Assembly: GCF_016865445.1 (NCBI RefSeq)
Contig: NZ_AP024412.1
Location: 186,001 to 250,000, forward strand
Source of the DNA: Mariniplasma anaerobium
GTDB taxonomy: Bacteria; Bacillota_I; Bacilli_A; Acholeplasmatales; Acholeplasmataceae
Direction of reading: 5' to 3'
Length of the DNA: 64,000 bases
Each line of letters opens with the position of its first letter. Positions within the stretch are counted from its first letter, which is position 1. Under the pieces are notes generated by a model. It was not told where the DNA came from and did no database searches. It was given only the letters and a program-made list of their open reading frames with translations. Positions 55,373-64,000 of this stretch are shown piece after piece. The position numbers and the translations under genes are program-made.

Positions 55373-55500
55373 GCTCGTGTGATTACATGAGCAGGCTGTG
55401 AAATGGGAGGTTGCCGACACACGGATACCCGTTGTCTATGTAGTTGGGTTTTTCCACGGAGCAAGTCTATACAAGATTATAGGCGAAAGGAGCTATTATA
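55373..55500 (+). promoter_or_regulatory. Structured leader of the S10 operon
   Basis: A 128-base leader with a 7-bp hairpin right at the predicted start (GCTCGTG 55373-55379 with CATGAGC 55386-55392). A second stem, GACACACGG with CCCGTTGTC (55416-55436), could compete with an ACCC/GGGT pairing (55427-55449) followed by TTTTT. It may be an attenuation or r-protein (L4-type) control leader; which protein binds is not known. Confidence 0.5.
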
Positions 55501-55809
55501 ATGGCAAAAGATGTAATTAAAATTCGTTTGAAGGCTTACGATCACAGATTATTAGATCAAGCTGCTAAGAAGATTGTAGAAAGTGCATTAAGAACTGGGG
55601 CTACTGTTCAAGGTCCTATTCCTCTTCCAACTGAAAAGGAAATATTCACAATCCTACGTTCACCACATGTTAACAAAGACTCACGTGAACAATTCGAGCG
55701 CAGAACTCATAAGAGATTGATCCAAATTATTGATCCAAACCCAAAAACAATCAGTGCATTGATGGACATTGATTTACCATCAGGTATTGATATTGTATTG
55801 AAAAAATAA
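55501..55809 (+). CDS. rpsJ: 30S ribosomal protein S10
   Basis: A 102-residue S10 with [20 protein letters not shown] and [17 protein letters not shown]. It is part of the 30S head and, in other bacteria, of the NusB-S10 antitermination complex. First gene of the S10-spc operon, after a long structured leader; GAAAGGAG supplies the ribosome binding site. Length is normal and the sequence intact. Confidence 0.98.
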   Translation: MAKDVIKIRLKAYDHRLLDQAAKKIVESALRTGATVQGPIPLPTEKEIFTILRSPHVNKDSREQFERRTHKRLIQIIDPNPKTISALMDIDLPSGIDIVLKK

Positions 55810-55835
55810 TTTAAAATTAGAAAGAGGTTAAAAGT

Positions 55836-56477
55836 ATGGCCAAAGGAATCTTAGGTAGAAAACTTGGGATGACACAAATTTTCGGTGAAAATGGCGTGTT
55901 AATTCCAGTTAGCGTTATAGACGTGGCTGACAATGTAGTCCTACAACAAAAAACTATTGAAACAGATGGTTATGTAGCTACACAAGTTGGTTTCGAAACT
56001 AAACGTGAAAAATTAAGTAACAAGCCTGAACAAGGGCACGTGAAAAAAGCTAACACAGCACCTAAGCGCTTCGTTAAAGAAATCCGCTTTAAAGAAGAGC
56101 TTAAAAATGAAATGGTGGATATAGCCGTAGGTGACCCTGTGAATTTAGACTTATTTGTAGTTGGCGAAGCAGTAGATGTAACTGGTACATCTAAAGGTAA
56201 AGGTTTTGCAGGTAGTATTAAGAGACACAATCAATCTCGCGGTCCGATGGCGCATGGTTCAAGATATCATCGTAGACCAGGTTCTATGGGAGCTGTTAAG
56301 GGTAACATTAAGGGTAAGAACTTACCTGGACATATGGGACACGAAAGAGTTACTATTCAGAATTTAGAAGTTGTTGGTGTTGACTTAGAAAATCAATTAT
56401 TGCTTATAAGCGGAAGCGTTCCAGGACCTAAAAAAGGACTTGTACTCGTAAGATCTGCTGTTAAAAGTGGTAAATAA
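55836..56477 (+). CDS. rplC: 50S ribosomal protein L3
   Basis: A 213-residue L3 with [13 protein letters not shown] at the start and the central [20 protein letters not shown] extension, followed by [12 protein letters not shown], which reaches the peptidyl-transferase centre. It is an early assembly protein of the 50S. It starts 26 bases after rpsJ with AGAGG, and rplD follows after 11 bases. Confidence 0.98.
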   Translation: MAKGILGRKLGMTQIFGENGVLIPVSVIDVADNVVLQQKTIETDGYVATQVGFETKREKLSNKPEQGHVKKANTAPKRFVKEIRFKEELKNEMVDIAVGDPVNLDLFVVGEAVDVTGTSKGKGFAGSIKRHNQSRGPMAHGSRYHRRPGSMGAVKGNIKGKNLPGHMGHERVTIQNLEVVGVDLENQLLLISGSVPGPKKGLVLVRSAVKSGK

Positions 56478-56488
56478 GGAGGGTTATT

Positions 56489-57118
56489 ATGCCAAAAGTA
56501 GACATTTTCGATCAATCAGGTAAAAAAGTAGCAGACCTAACCTTATCAGAATACGTATTTGGTATTGAACCACATCAACAAGCATTATTTGATGTAGTCA
56601 ATGCACAAAGAGCAGCGATGAGACAAGGTACTCATGATGTAAAAAATCGTAGTGAAGTATCTGGTGGTGGTAGAAAACCATGGAGACAAAAAGGTACAGG
56701 TAGAGCACGTCAAGGTTCGACTCGTTCACCACAATGGCGTCATGGTGGTATAGTTTTTGGGCCAACACCTAGAAGTTATGCAGTTAAGCTAAATCAAAAA
56801 GTGCGTCAATTAGCTTTAAGATCAGCTTTATCATATCAATTAGCACAAGGACAATTAAAAGTTGTTGATTCAGTTGAATTAGATGCACCAAAGACAAAAC
56901 TATTCCGTGATGTATTAGCAAATCTAAATGTTGTAGGAAAAACATTAGTTGTTGGTAAAACATTTACACAAAATGAAGTGCTTGCATCAAGAAATTTACC
57001 TAGAGTTGCATTTTCATTAGCTAATCACGTGAGTGTTTATGATGTATTAAACTGTAAAAATTTAGTATTAACTAAAGATGCAGTTGAATCATTAGAGGAG
57101 GTATTAGGTAATGATTAA
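56489..57118 (+). CDS. rplD: 50S ribosomal protein L4
   Basis: A 209-residue L4 with the exit-tunnel loop GGGRKPWRQKGTGRARQG (about 65-85) and a conserved globular body. L4 often controls its own S10 operon by binding the leader in gamma-proteobacteria; a similar role for the leader here is only possible. It overlaps rplW by eight bases. Confidence 0.98.
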   Translation: MPKVDIFDQSGKKVADLTLSEYVFGIEPHQQALFDVVNAQRAAMRQGTHDVKNRSEVSGGGRKPWRQKGTGRARQGSTRSPQWRHGGIVFGPTPRSYAVKLNQKVRQLALRSALSYQLAQGQLKVVDSVELDAPKTKLFRDVLANLNVVGKTLVVGKTFTQNEVLASRNLPRVAFSLANHVSVYDVLNCKNLVLTKDAVESLEEVLGND

Positions 57119-57398
57119 GTTTTATGATATTATCAAAGCCCCAATTATTACTGAACAAAGTACACAATTAATCGAAAGTCAAAACAGATACACATTTAAA
57201 GTTGACAAAAAAGCTAATAAAGTTGAAATCAAAAAAGCGATTGAAGCAATATTTAGTGTAAATGTACTTTCAGTTAATACAGTAAACGTATTACCTAAGT
57301 TTAAAAGAATGGGTAAATATGAAGGGTACAAACCTGCTTATAAGAAAGCAGTAGTTAAGATTGCTGAAGGCCAAAAGATAGATGCCTTTACAGTATAA
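57111..57398 (+). CDS. rplW: 50S ribosomal protein L23
   Basis: A 95-residue L23: IIKAPIITEQSTQLIE at the start and the loop KFKRMGKYEGYKPAYKKAVV. It surrounds the tunnel exit and docks SRP and trigger factor. It starts inside the end of rplD, so translation is coupled. Confidence 0.98.
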   Translation: MIKFYDIIKAPIITEQSTQLIESQNRYTFKVDKKANKVEIKKAIEAIFSVNVLSVNTVNVLPKFKRMGKYEGYKPAYKKAVVKIAEGQKIDAFTV

Positions 57399-57425
57399 GT
57401 GAAAAATTAGAGGAGGTTTAACCAA

Positions 57426-58256
57426 ATGGCGGTTAAAAAGTACAAAGCGACCTCAAATGGTCGTCGTAACATGAGTGTTTTAACTTATGACGAAATTACA
57501 ACATCTACTCCTGAAAAATCACTACTTGAGCCAATCTCTCGCACAGGCGGACGTAACAACCAAGGTAAGATTACCGTTAGACATATCGGTGGCGGTGCGA
57601 AAAGAAAATATCGTGTAATTGATTTTAAAAGAAATAAAGACAATATTATTGGAAAAGTGGCAACGATCGAATATGATCCAAACCGTTCTGCTAATATCGC
57701 TTTAATTCACTATGTAGATGGAGAAAAAAGATATATATTAGCACCTAAAGGATTAGAAGTAGGAATGGAAATCCTTTCTGGAGCACAAGTAGATATCAAA
57801 ACAGGAAATGCATGTCCAATTATGAGCATTCCAGTTGGTACTGTAGTTCATAACATCGAATTAAGTCCTGGTAGAGGTGGACAGATAGCTAGAAGTGCTG
57901 GCGCATCTGCTCAAATCTTAGGGCGTGAAGAAAAATACGTTTTAGTACGGTTGCAATCTGGTGAAGTTCGTAAGATTTTAGGAACTTGTCGTGCTACAAT
58001 TGGTACCGTTGGTAATGAATCATGGGAATTAGTAAATATCGGTAAAGCTGGTAGAACTAGACACATGGGCGTAAGACCAACAGTTCGTGGTTCTGCAATG
58101 AACCCTAACGACCATCCACATGGTGGTGGTGAAGGTAGAACACCAATTGGTAGAAAATCACCAATGACCCCTTGGGGTAAGAAGGCTCGCGGAGTTAAAA
58201 CTCGCGACAATAAAAAAGCGTCAAACGACTTAATCGTTCGTCGTCGTACGAAGTAG
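57426..58256 (+). CDS. rplB: 50S ribosomal protein L2
   Basis: A 276-residue L2: [20 protein letters not shown] near residue 40, [20 protein letters not shown], and the active-site-near [20 protein letters not shown]. It is central to subunit joining and peptidyl transfer. Full length, with a strong GAGGAGG ribosome binding site. Confidence 0.98.
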   Translation: MAVKKYKATSNGRRNMSVLTYDEITTSTPEKSLLEPISRTGGRNNQGKITVRHIGGGAKRKYRVIDFKRNKDNIIGKVATIEYDPNRSANIALIHYVDGEKRYILAPKGLEVGMEILSGAQVDIKTGNACPIMSIPVGTVVHNIELSPGRGGQIARSAGASAQILGREEKYVLVRLQSGEVRKILGTCRATIGTVGNESWELVNIGKAGRTRHMGVRPTVRGSAMNPNDHPHGGGEGRTPIGRKSPMTPWGKKARGVKTRDNKKASNDLIVRRRTK

Positions 58257-58266
58257 GAGGAAAATC

Positions 58267-58548
58267 ATGGCACGTTCAGTCAAAAAAGGACCATTTTGCG
58301 ATTTGCACTTATTAGTTAAAGTTCAAGCTCAAAATGACACTAACAAAAAGAAAGTGATCCAAACTTGGTCACGTCGTTCAACTGTTTTCCCAGACTTTGT
58401 TGGACACACGATTGCAGTTTATAATGGTAAATCTCATGTTCCAGTTTATATAACTGAAGATATGGTTGGCCACAAGCTTGGTGAATTTGCACCAACTCGT
58501 ACTTATCATGGACATGGTAAAGAAGACAAGAAAGCTAAGAAGAAGTAA
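58267..58548 (+). CDS. rpsS: 30S ribosomal protein S19
   Basis: A 93-residue S19: [19 protein letters not shown], then the [20 protein letters not shown] core and a lysine-rich tail. It is in the 30S head near the A site. It starts 10 bases after rplB with AGGAGG. Confidence 0.98.
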   Translation: MARSVKKGPFCDLHLLVKVQAQNDTNKKKVIQTWSRRSTVFPDFVGHTIAVYNGKSHVPVYITEDMVGHKLGEFAPTRTYHGHGKEDKKAKKK

Positions 58549-58560
58549 TTGGAGGAGAAA

Positions 58561-58899
58561 ATGATGGAAACTAAAGCTATAGCTAAAACCGTTCGCATTG
58601 CTCCCCGTAAGGTTAGATTGGTTATCGATTTAATCCGCGGTAAAAACATTAAAGAAGCGCAAGCAATCCTAATGTTTACACCACGTGGTGCCTCACCAAT
58701 TATTCTTAAGGTGTTAAATAGTGCTGTTGCGAATGCAGAGCACAATAATAATGCAAACGTTGAAGAATTATATGTTAAAGAAGCATATGTTAATGAAGGA
58801 GTTCGTCTAAAAAGACTTTTACCTAGAGCTAAGGGTCAAGGCGACATTATCAAAAAAAGAACTAGCCACATAACTATTGTTGTGGCAGAAAAAGAGTAG
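58561..58899 (+). CDS. rplV: 50S ribosomal protein L22
   Basis: A ~113-residue L22: [19 protein letters not shown] at the start and the tunnel hairpin region [20 protein letters not shown]. The site of erythromycin-resistance mutations in other bacteria. ATG 58561 (or 58564) follows GGAGGAG. An in-frame TTG at 58549 includes the Shine-Dalgarno and is rejected. Confidence 0.97.
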   Translation: MMETKAIAKTVRIAPRKVRLVIDLIRGKNIKEAQAILMFTPRGASPIILKVLNSAVANAEHNNNANVEELYVKEAYVNEGVRLKRLLPRAKGQGDIIKKRTSHITIVVAEKE

Positions 58900-58911
58900 G
58901 GGTGAAGAGAC

Positions 58912-59658
58912 ATGGGTCAAAAAGTTAATCCGATTGGTATGCGTGTTGGTATCATCCGTAACTGGGATTCAAGATGGTATGCTGATAAAAATAGCGTTCC
59001 AGCACTAGTTAAGGAAGATGCAAGCATTCGTTCATATCTTAATGATTTTTATAAAAAAGCCGCTGTTTCTCACGTTGAAATCGAACGCGTTAAAGGTAGA
59101 GGCGGTAAAGATCGTGTAAAAATCACTTTACACACAGCAAAACCTGGTATCGTAATTGGCCGTGATGCTGAAACTAAGAAAAAAGCAGTTGCTCAATTAG
59201 AAAAAATTTCTAATAAAGAAATTGTATTTAATGTAGTTGAAGTTAAACGTCCTGAAAGAGTAGCATCTCTTGTTGCACAAAACATAGCAGAACAACTAGA
59301 AAATCGTGCATCATTTAGACGTGCTCAAAAAATTGCAATGCAACGTGCACTTAAAGCCGGAGCTAAAGGTTGTAAAACATTAGTTTCAGGTCGTTTAGGT
59401 GGAGCAGAAATGGCTAGAAGCGAAGGATATTCAGAAGGACAAGTTCCTCTACATACACTTCGTGCAGATATTGATTATGCAACAGCAGAAGCACATACAA
59501 CGTATGGTGTATTAGGTATCAAAGTTTGGATTTATAATGGTGAGGTATTACCAGGACAAACAAGAGAAGGAAACCTAAGAAAGCTTGATGAAAGAGCTCC
59601 ACGTCCACCAAGACGCGGTGGTCGCAATAATCATAACAACAACAGAGGAGGCAAATAA
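58912..59658 (+). CDS. rpsC: 30S ribosomal protein S3
   Basis: A 248-residue S3: [20 protein letters not shown], a KH domain with [14 protein letters not shown] (the usual GKGG-type loop varies), and [20 protein letters not shown]. The tail is Arg/Asn-rich with NNHNNN. It is at the mRNA entry tunnel and has helicase activity with S4 and S5. Confidence 0.97.
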   Translation: MGQKVNPIGMRVGIIRNWDSRWYADKNSVPALVKEDASIRSYLNDFYKKAAVSHVEIERVKGRGGKDRVKITLHTAKPGIVIGRDAETKKKAVAQLEKISNKEIVFNVVEVKRPERVASLVAQNIAEQLENRASFRRAQKIAMQRALKAGAKGCKTLVSGRLGGAEMARSEGYSEGQVPLHTLRADIDYATAEAHTTYGVLGIKVWIYNGEVLPGQTREGNLRKLDERAPRPPRRGGRNNHNNNRGGK

Positions 59659-59660
59659 TT

Positions 59661-60077
59661 ATGTTAATGCCTAAAAGAACAAAATTCCGTCGCCCACATA
59701 GAGTTAGTTATGAAGGTAAAGTAAAAGGTAGAAATGAAATCTTAAATGGTGATTTCGCACTTATTGCTTTAGAAGGCGCATGGATTACAAACCGTCAAAT
59801 CGAAGCTGCTCGTATCGCGATGACAAGACATATGAAAAGATTAGGGAAAGTATGGATTAATATATTCCCGCATTTAGCAAAAACAAAAAAACCACTTGAA
59901 GTGCGTATGGGTTCCGGTAAAGGTGCTCCAGATCACTGGGTAGCGGTTGTTAAACAAGGTAAGATCATGTTTGAAGTGAATGGAGTTTCTGAAGCAATTG
60001 CAAAAGAAGCACTACGTTTAGCATCACACAAATTACCTATAAAAACAAAAATTGTTAAAAGAGGTGAGCAAGCGTGA
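59661..60077 (+). CDS. rplP: 50S ribosomal protein L16
   Basis: A 138-residue L16: [39 protein letters not shown] and the [16 protein letters not shown] loop. It is near the A-site tRNA. The start is ATG 59661 or the ATG two codons on. It overlaps rpmC by four bases (GTGA). Confidence 0.97.
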   Translation: MLMPKRTKFRRPHRVSYEGKVKGRNEILNGDFALIALEGAWITNRQIEAARIAMTRHMKRLGKVWINIFPHLAKTKKPLEVRMGSGKGAPDHWVAVVKQGKIMFEVNGVSEAIAKEALRLASHKLPIKTKIVKRGEQA

Positions 60078-60262
60078 AAGCGACAGAAATTAGAAAAATC
60101 AGTACACCTGATTTAGAAAAACGCATTGTCGAGCTTAAAGCAGAATTATTTAACTTACGCTTTCAACTTGCAGTAGGTCAACTAGAAAATACGGCTCGAA
60201 TTAGTATAGTTAAAAAGACGATTGCACAAATGAAAACAATCATCAGTGAACGTACTGAATAA
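60074..60262 (+). CDS. rpmC: 50S ribosomal protein L29
   Basis: A 62-residue L29 of two helices: [20 protein letters not shown] and [20 protein letters not shown]. It is at the tunnel exit next to L23. It starts with GTG inside the rplP stop, after GAGG, so translation is coupled. Confidence 0.96.
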   Translation: MKATEIRKISTPDLEKRIVELKAELFNLRFQLAVGQLENTARISIVKKTIAQMKTIISERTE

Positions 60263-60272
60263 GGAGGATACC

Positions 60273-60533
60273 ATGGAACGTAAACAAAGAAAAGTATATA
60301 CGGGAATTGTTGTATCTGACAAAATGGATAAGACGATTACCGTGGTTGTCGATACATACAAAAAAGCACCTTTATACAGTAAAAGTGTAAAGGTTTCAAA
60401 GAAATTTCATGTGCATGATGAAGAAGGTTTAGCAGGAATTGGGGATAAAGTTACCATTATGGAAACTCGTCCACTATCTAAAACTAAGAGATTCCGTCTC
60501 TTAGAAGTTCTTGTTAAAGCCGACTTAGTATAA
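60273..60533 (+). CDS. rpsQ: 30S ribosomal protein S17
   Basis: An ~86-residue S17: [20 protein letters not shown], then [10 protein letters not shown] and the end [21 protein letters not shown] 60273 is 7-8 bases after AAGGAGG; further upstream in-frame codons run into rpmC and are rejected. Confidence 0.97.
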   Translation: MERKQRKVYTGIVVSDKMDKTITVVVDTYKKAPLYSKSVKVSKKFHVHDEEGLAGIGDKVTIMETRPLSKTKRFRLLEVLVKADLV

Positions 60534-60547
60534 GGAGGATATAAAAC

Positions 60548-60916
60548 ATGATTCAACAAGAAAGTAGATTAGTTGTTGCTGATAACAGTGGCGCTAAAGA
60601 AGTCCTTGTGATTAAAGTTTTAGGGGGAACCCGTCGTCGTTATGCTAATATCGGTGATGTTGTCGTCGTAACAGTGAAGAAAGCTACACCAGCCGGAATG
60701 GTAAAAAAAGGTGAAGTTTTAAGAGCAGTTATCGTACGTACAGTAAAAGGTCTTCGTCGCGCAGATGGCTCATACATCAAATTTGATGAAAATGCAGCAG
60801 TTATAATTAAAGATGATATGAATCCACGTGGAACCCGTATTTTCGGTCCAGTGGCAAGAGAGTTAAGAGATAAGAACTTTATGAAGATCGTTTCTCTAGC
60901 TCCAGAAGTACTATAA
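60548..60916 (+). CDS. rplN: 50S ribosomal protein L14
   Basis: A 122-residue L14: [40 protein letters not shown] and [20 protein letters not shown]. It forms part of the subunit interface and binds the silencing factor RsfS. Strong AAGGAGG. Confidence 0.98.
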   Translation: MIQQESRLVVADNSGAKEVLVIKVLGGTRRRYANIGDVVVVTVKKATPAGMVKKGEVLRAVIVRTVKGLRRADGSYIKFDENAAVIIKDDMNPRGTRIFGPVARELRDKNFMKIVSLAPEVL

Positions 60917-60929
60917 GGAGGTCTCGTCT

Positions 60930-61310
60930 ATGTATATTAAAGCTGGAGACACAGTTGCAGTGATTGCCGGACGCGATCAATTTGTAACTGACAAAAAAGG
61001 AAACAAGACACGTAAGACAGGCCGTGTGCTACGTGTATATCCAAGTACTGATCGTGTGTTAGTAGAAGGCATTAACATGGTTAAAAAACACCAACGCCCA
61101 ACACAAGCAAACGATAAAGGCGGCATTTTAGAAAAAGAAGCACCGATTCATGTTTCTAATGTAGCGATTATAGATCCTAAATCTGGTAAACCTGCACGTG
61201 TAGGTTACCGTTTGAAGACAGATAAAAATGGCGAATTAGTATTAGGTACAAATAATAAACCTATTAAAGTACGCTATGCTAAAAAATCAGGCGAAAGCCT
61301 AGATAACTAA
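60930..61310 (+). CDS. rplX: 50S ribosomal protein L24
   Basis: A 126-residue L24 with a KOW domain ([15 protein letters not shown], then [19 protein letters not shown]). At ~126 residues it is longer than the ~103-residue norm, because of a charged C-terminal part after [13 protein letters not shown]. It is an assembly-initiator protein. Confidence 0.96.
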   Translation: MYIKAGDTVAVIAGRDQFVTDKKGNKTRKTGRVLRVYPSTDRVLVEGINMVKKHQRPTQANDKGGILEKEAPIHVSNVAIIDPKSGKPARVGYRLKTDKNGELVLGTNNKPIKVRYAKKSGESLDN

Positions 61311-61322
61311 GGAGTTTGAACA

Positions 61323-61862
61323 ATGAGTGTAATTAAAGAAAAATACGAAAATGTTGTCAAACCCGAACTTATTAAGGCATTCAACTATACATCTGTTATG
61401 GAAGTTCCAAAAATTGATAAAATTGTAGTGAATATGGGCATCGGTGATGCAGTATTCAATCCAAAAGTTTTAGATGATGCAGTAGAAGAATTACAATTAT
61501 TAACAGGACAAAAACCTATCATTACTAAAGCTAAAAAATCAATATCTAACTTCAAATTAAGAGAAGGTATGCCAATTGGGGCGAAAGTTACCCTTCGTGG
61601 CGAAAGAATGTATTACTTTTTAGATAAGTTAATTTCAATCGCACTACCTCGTGTACGTGACTTTAGAGGAATTTCAGGAAATTCATTTGATGGTCGCGGA
61701 AACTACACAGTTGGTGTAAGAGAACAAATTATATTCCCAGAAATTAGTTTAGACAAAGTAAAAAAAGTTCGTGGAATGGACATTGTTATTGTAACAACGG
61801 CAAAAACAGATCAAGAAGGACGTGCATTATTAAGTCAACTTGGTATGCCGTTTAAGAAGTAA
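61323..61862 (+). CDS. rplE: 50S ribosomal protein L5
   Basis: A 179-residue L5: [40 protein letters not shown] and [20 protein letters not shown]. It binds 5S rRNA at the central protuberance. Normal length. Confidence 0.98.
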   Translation: MSVIKEKYENVVKPELIKAFNYTSVMEVPKIDKIVVNMGIGDAVFNPKVLDDAVEELQLLTGQKPIITKAKKSISNFKLREGMPIGAKVTLRGERMYYFLDKLISIALPRVRDFRGISGNSFDGRGNYTVGVREQIIFPEISLDKVKKVRGMDIVIVTTAKTDQEGRALLSQLGMPFKK

Positions 61863-61873
61863 GGAGGCGTATT

Positions 61874-62143
61874 ATGGCAAAGAAATCAAAAATTGTAAAA
61901 AATGATAAGCGTAAAGTAATAGTAGAACGCTATCGCGAACAAGTTGCAGAGTTAAAAGCTAAAGGTGATTACCTAGCTTTACAAAAACTACCAAGAAATG
62001 CATCAGCAACTCGTGTAAGAAATCGCGATTCAATAGATGGTCGTCCACGCGGCTATATGCGCAAGTTTGGCTTGTCACGTCTAACATTTCGTGAATTAGC
62101 ACACAAGGGAGAAATTCCTGGTGTTAAAAAAGCAAGCTGGTAA
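61874..62143 (+). CDS. rpsN: 30S ribosomal protein S14 (long, zinc-free type)
   Basis: An 89-residue S14: [20 protein letters not shown] and the C-terminal [20 protein letters not shown]. No cysteines, so it is the C-minus form and not the short zinc-ribbon form usual in this position in many Firmicutes. A strong AAGGAGG precedes it. Confidence 0.97.
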   Translation: MAKKSKIVKNDKRKVIVERYREQVAELKAKGDYLALQKLPRNASATRVRNRDSIDGRPRGYMRKFGLSRLTFRELAHKGEIPGVKKASW

Positions 62144-62159
62144 TTAAGGAGGAATAAAC

Positions 62160-62558
62160 ATGGTTATGACTGATCCGATTGCGGATATGCTAACGCGTGT
62201 TCGTAACGCAAATAGAATGCGTCATGAAAAAGTAGAAATGCCTGCTTCTCGTTTAAAAGCTGATATATTAGCAGTTCTTAAAAAAGAAGGCTTCATCGTT
62301 AGCTACAATGTAGTTAAAGAGGGAGTACAAGGTAAAATAGTTGTTACCTTAAAATACACTGATCTTAAAGAACGTGTAATTAAAGGTTTAAAAAGGATAT
62401 CGAAACCAGGACTTCGTGTATATACATCTGTAGACGAATTACCAAAAGTTTTAAATGGTTTAGGGATTGCATTAATCTCTACATCTAAGGGTATCATGAC
62501 AGATCGCGAAGCACGTTTAGCTCAAGTTGGCGGCGAAGTGCTTGCTTACGTTTGGTAA
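62160..62558 (+). CDS. rpsH: 30S ribosomal protein S8
   Basis: A 132-residue S8: [20 protein letters not shown] and the C-terminal [20 protein letters not shown]. It binds the central domain of 16S and in E. coli represses the spc operon. ATG 62160 or 62166; AAGGAGG fits the first. Confidence 0.97.
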   Translation: MVMTDPIADMLTRVRNANRMRHEKVEMPASRLKADILAVLKKEGFIVSYNVVKEGVQGKIVVTLKYTDLKERVIKGLKRISKPGLRVYTSVDELPKVLNGLGIALISTSKGIMTDREARLAQVGGEVLAYVW

Positions 62559-62573
62559 AATAAGGAGGAAATT

Positions 62574-63113
62574 ATGTCACGAATAGGTAATAAAGTGATT
62601 CAAGTTCCTGCTAACGTTACTGTAACGGTTAGTCCAGAAAACTACGTAGTAGTTAAAGGTCCAAAAGGTCAACTTGAATATCAATACAATCAAAATTTAA
62701 CAATTAAGTTGGAAGGTAACGAAATTGCAGTTACTCGTCCAAATGATGAAATTTTTTCAAGAAAAATTCATGGAACAACTCGTGCTCTTATTCAAAATAT
62801 GATCACTGGTGTTGTAGATGGATTTAAAAAACAACTAGAAATCCGTGGTGTAGGTTATAGAGCACTATTACAAGGCAACACGGTAGTATTATCAATGGGC
62901 TTTTCTCACCCAGTTGAATTAGAGATACCAGAAGGCGTTACAGTTACAATTCCAAAAAACACAGACGTAATTATCGAAGGCGTTGACAAACAAGCCGTTG
63001 GCGAATTTGCTGCTAAGATAAGAAAAGTTAGAAAACCAGAACCATATCTTGGTAAAGGTATTCGCTATGTTGGGGAATATGTACCTCGTAAAGCTGGAAA
63101 GACTGCTAAGTAA
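62574..63113 (+). CDS. rplF: 50S ribosomal protein L6
   Basis: A 179-residue L6: [20 protein letters not shown], the duplicated L6 fold and the end [20 protein letters not shown]. It lies near the sarcin-ricin loop. Normal length. Confidence 0.98.
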   Translation: MSRIGNKVIQVPANVTVTVSPENYVVVKGPKGQLEYQYNQNLTIKLEGNEIAVTRPNDEIFSRKIHGTTRALIQNMITGVVDGFKKQLEIRGVGYRALLQGNTVVLSMGFSHPVELEIPEGVTVTIPKNTDVIIEGVDKQAVGEFAAKIRKVRKPEPYLGKGIRYVGEYVPRKAGKTAK

Positions 63114-63127
63114 GGGAGGACATCAAT

Positions 63128-63481
63128 ATGATTAAGAAAAAATCAACAAACGAATCGAGATCAAAACGTCATTTACGTATTAGAAAAATTGTTAAAGGGA
63201 CACCAGATAGACCAAGATTAAGTGTTTATCGTTCAAATCTTGCAATTTATGCGCAATTGATCGATGATGTCAATCAAACGACTTTATTTAGTGCTCGTAG
63301 TCAAGAAGCAGGTCTTAAAAATTCAAACATTGAATCTGCTAAGACAGTTGGAAAATTAATTGCCGAAAAGGCTCTTGCTGGTGGTGTTAAACAAGTAGTA
63401 TTTGACAGAAGTGGTTATTTATATCACGGACGTATTAAAGCACTTGCTGAAGCAGCGCGTGAAGCAGGATTACTATTCTAA
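63128..63481 (+). CDS. rplR: 50S ribosomal protein L18
   Basis: A 117-residue L18: [20 protein letters not shown], then [20 protein letters not shown]. It binds 5S rRNA with L5. GGGAGGA precedes the ATG. Confidence 0.98.
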   Translation: MIKKKSTNESRSKRHLRIRKIVKGTPDRPRLSVYRSNLAIYAQLIDDVNQTTLFSARSQEAGLKNSNIESAKTVGKLIAEKALAGGVKQVVFDRSGYLYHGRIKALAEAAREAGLLF

Positions 63482-63494
63482 GGAGGAGACGTAC

Positions 63495-64000
63495 ATGGCT
63501 AGAGATAGATATAAAAAGCAAGAACAAGAAAAACAATTCGAAGAACGTGTTGTTTCAATCAACCGTGTAACCAAAGTTGTTAAAGGTGGACGTCGTTTCC
63601 GTTTTGCTGCCTTAGTTGTGATCGGCGATCAAAAAGGTAAAGTTGGATTTGGTACTGGTAAAGCTTCAGAAGTACCTGATGCAATTAAAAAAGCAATCGA
63701 AAATGCAAAATCAAATTTAATGACTGTACCAACAGTTGGAACTACCATTCCACATGAGGTTACAGGAACATACGGAGCAGGTAAAGTATTTTTAAAACCA
63801 GCTTCAGAAGGTACTGGAGTTATTGCTGGTGGGGCCGTTCGTGCTGTATGCGAACTTGCTGGCATTAATGACATATTATCAAAATCAATAGGAACATCAA
63901 CACCAATCAATATGGTTCGTGCAACATTTGCTGGTCTTAAGGAATTAAGAACTGCTGAAACAGTTGCTAAACTTCGTGGCATTGATGTATCGGAGCTTGG
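63495..64000 (+). CDS. rpsE: 30S ribosomal protein S5, 5' part
   Basis: At least 168 residues; the gene runs off the right edge. It starts [20 protein letters not shown] and has the S5 N-terminal double-stranded-RNA-binding domain: [20 protein letters not shown], then [20 protein letters not shown]. It is at the mRNA entry and in the fidelity centre. AGGAGG precedes the ATG. Confidence 0.97.
   Translation, partial: MARDRYKKQEQEKQFEERVVSINRVTKVVKGGRRFRFAALVVIGDQKGKVGFGTGKASEVPDAIKKAIENAKSNLMTVPTVGTTIPHEVTGTYGAGKVFLKPASEGTGVIAGGAVRAVCELAGINDILSKSIGTSTPINMVRATFAGLKELRTAETVAKLRGIDVSEL

Overview
The window looks like a chromosomal segment of a low-GC, wall-less Firmicute relative of the family Acholeplasmataceae (Acholeplasma in the broad sense). 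The evidence is the strongly AT-rich sequence, strong AGGAGG ribosome binding sites, a 16S 3' end with a full anti-Shine-Dalgarno, use of TGA as a stop codon with TGG for tryptophan (unlike Mycoplasma and Spiroplasma), and a mix of core genes with an Rnf complex. The species is not certain; the 16S does not read to me like A. laidlawii itself.

Layout. 1-4334 (minus): 5' part of lysS, then a tilS-hpt-ftsH-S4-domain operon. 4459-5010: maf. 5109-15191: a five-gene saccharide operon of four cytoplasmic glycosidases (GH13, GH36, GH2, GH3) and one GPH-type sugar symporter. 15236-18479: hslO, dusB and hflX; hflX has a 10-codon leader ORF and palindromes at its promoter. 18794-24167: one-carbon and pyrophosphate genes fhs, folD, ppa, yebC, glyA, with a guanine riboswitch between folD and ppa that appears to have its own promoter and terminators and no gene. 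24182-30012: rnfCDG, a second FMN-domain protein, rnfE, rnfA, a small Cys-rich protein and a very short rnfB, followed by apbE, a NusG-II protein and a Gx-type membrane protein. 32467-40939: rpmE, tdk, tadA, SRP RNA, a membrane protein, tkt, mnmG, rsmG, parA, parB and DUF951.

41085-47343 is a complete stable-RNA block: tRNA-Tyr, 16S, tRNA-Ile, an aberrant tRNA-Ala, 23S, 5S, then eleven tRNAs. Long RNase III processing stems flank 16S and 23S. A complete IS66-family insertion sequence (47402-49900) with perfect 22-bp ends and an 8-bp target duplication lies just after the tRNA terminator. 50008-55314 holds a rhodanese lipoprotein, a possible PD-(D/E)XK-like protein, a DegV/FakB-MarR pair with a FabT-like palindrome, a ROK sugar kinase, and a protein that looks like PTS Enzyme I stripped of its catalytic residues. 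55501-64000 is the S10-spc ribosomal protein operon, rpsJ to rpsE (cut by the window end).

How it fits together. The glycosidase operon and ROK kinase feed sugars into glycolysis, and transketolase serves the pentose pathway. fhs, folD and glyA form the folate one-carbon cycle. Rnf, with ApbE to attach FMN, links ferredoxin/NADH redox to an ion gradient. DegV and MarR probably handle exogenous fatty acids. TilS modifies the tRNA-Ile(CAT) that is also encoded here. Many promoters carry an extended -10 of the form TGnTATAAT. No CRISPR array or prophage was seen. Functions are assigned from motifs read by eye; no database search was run.
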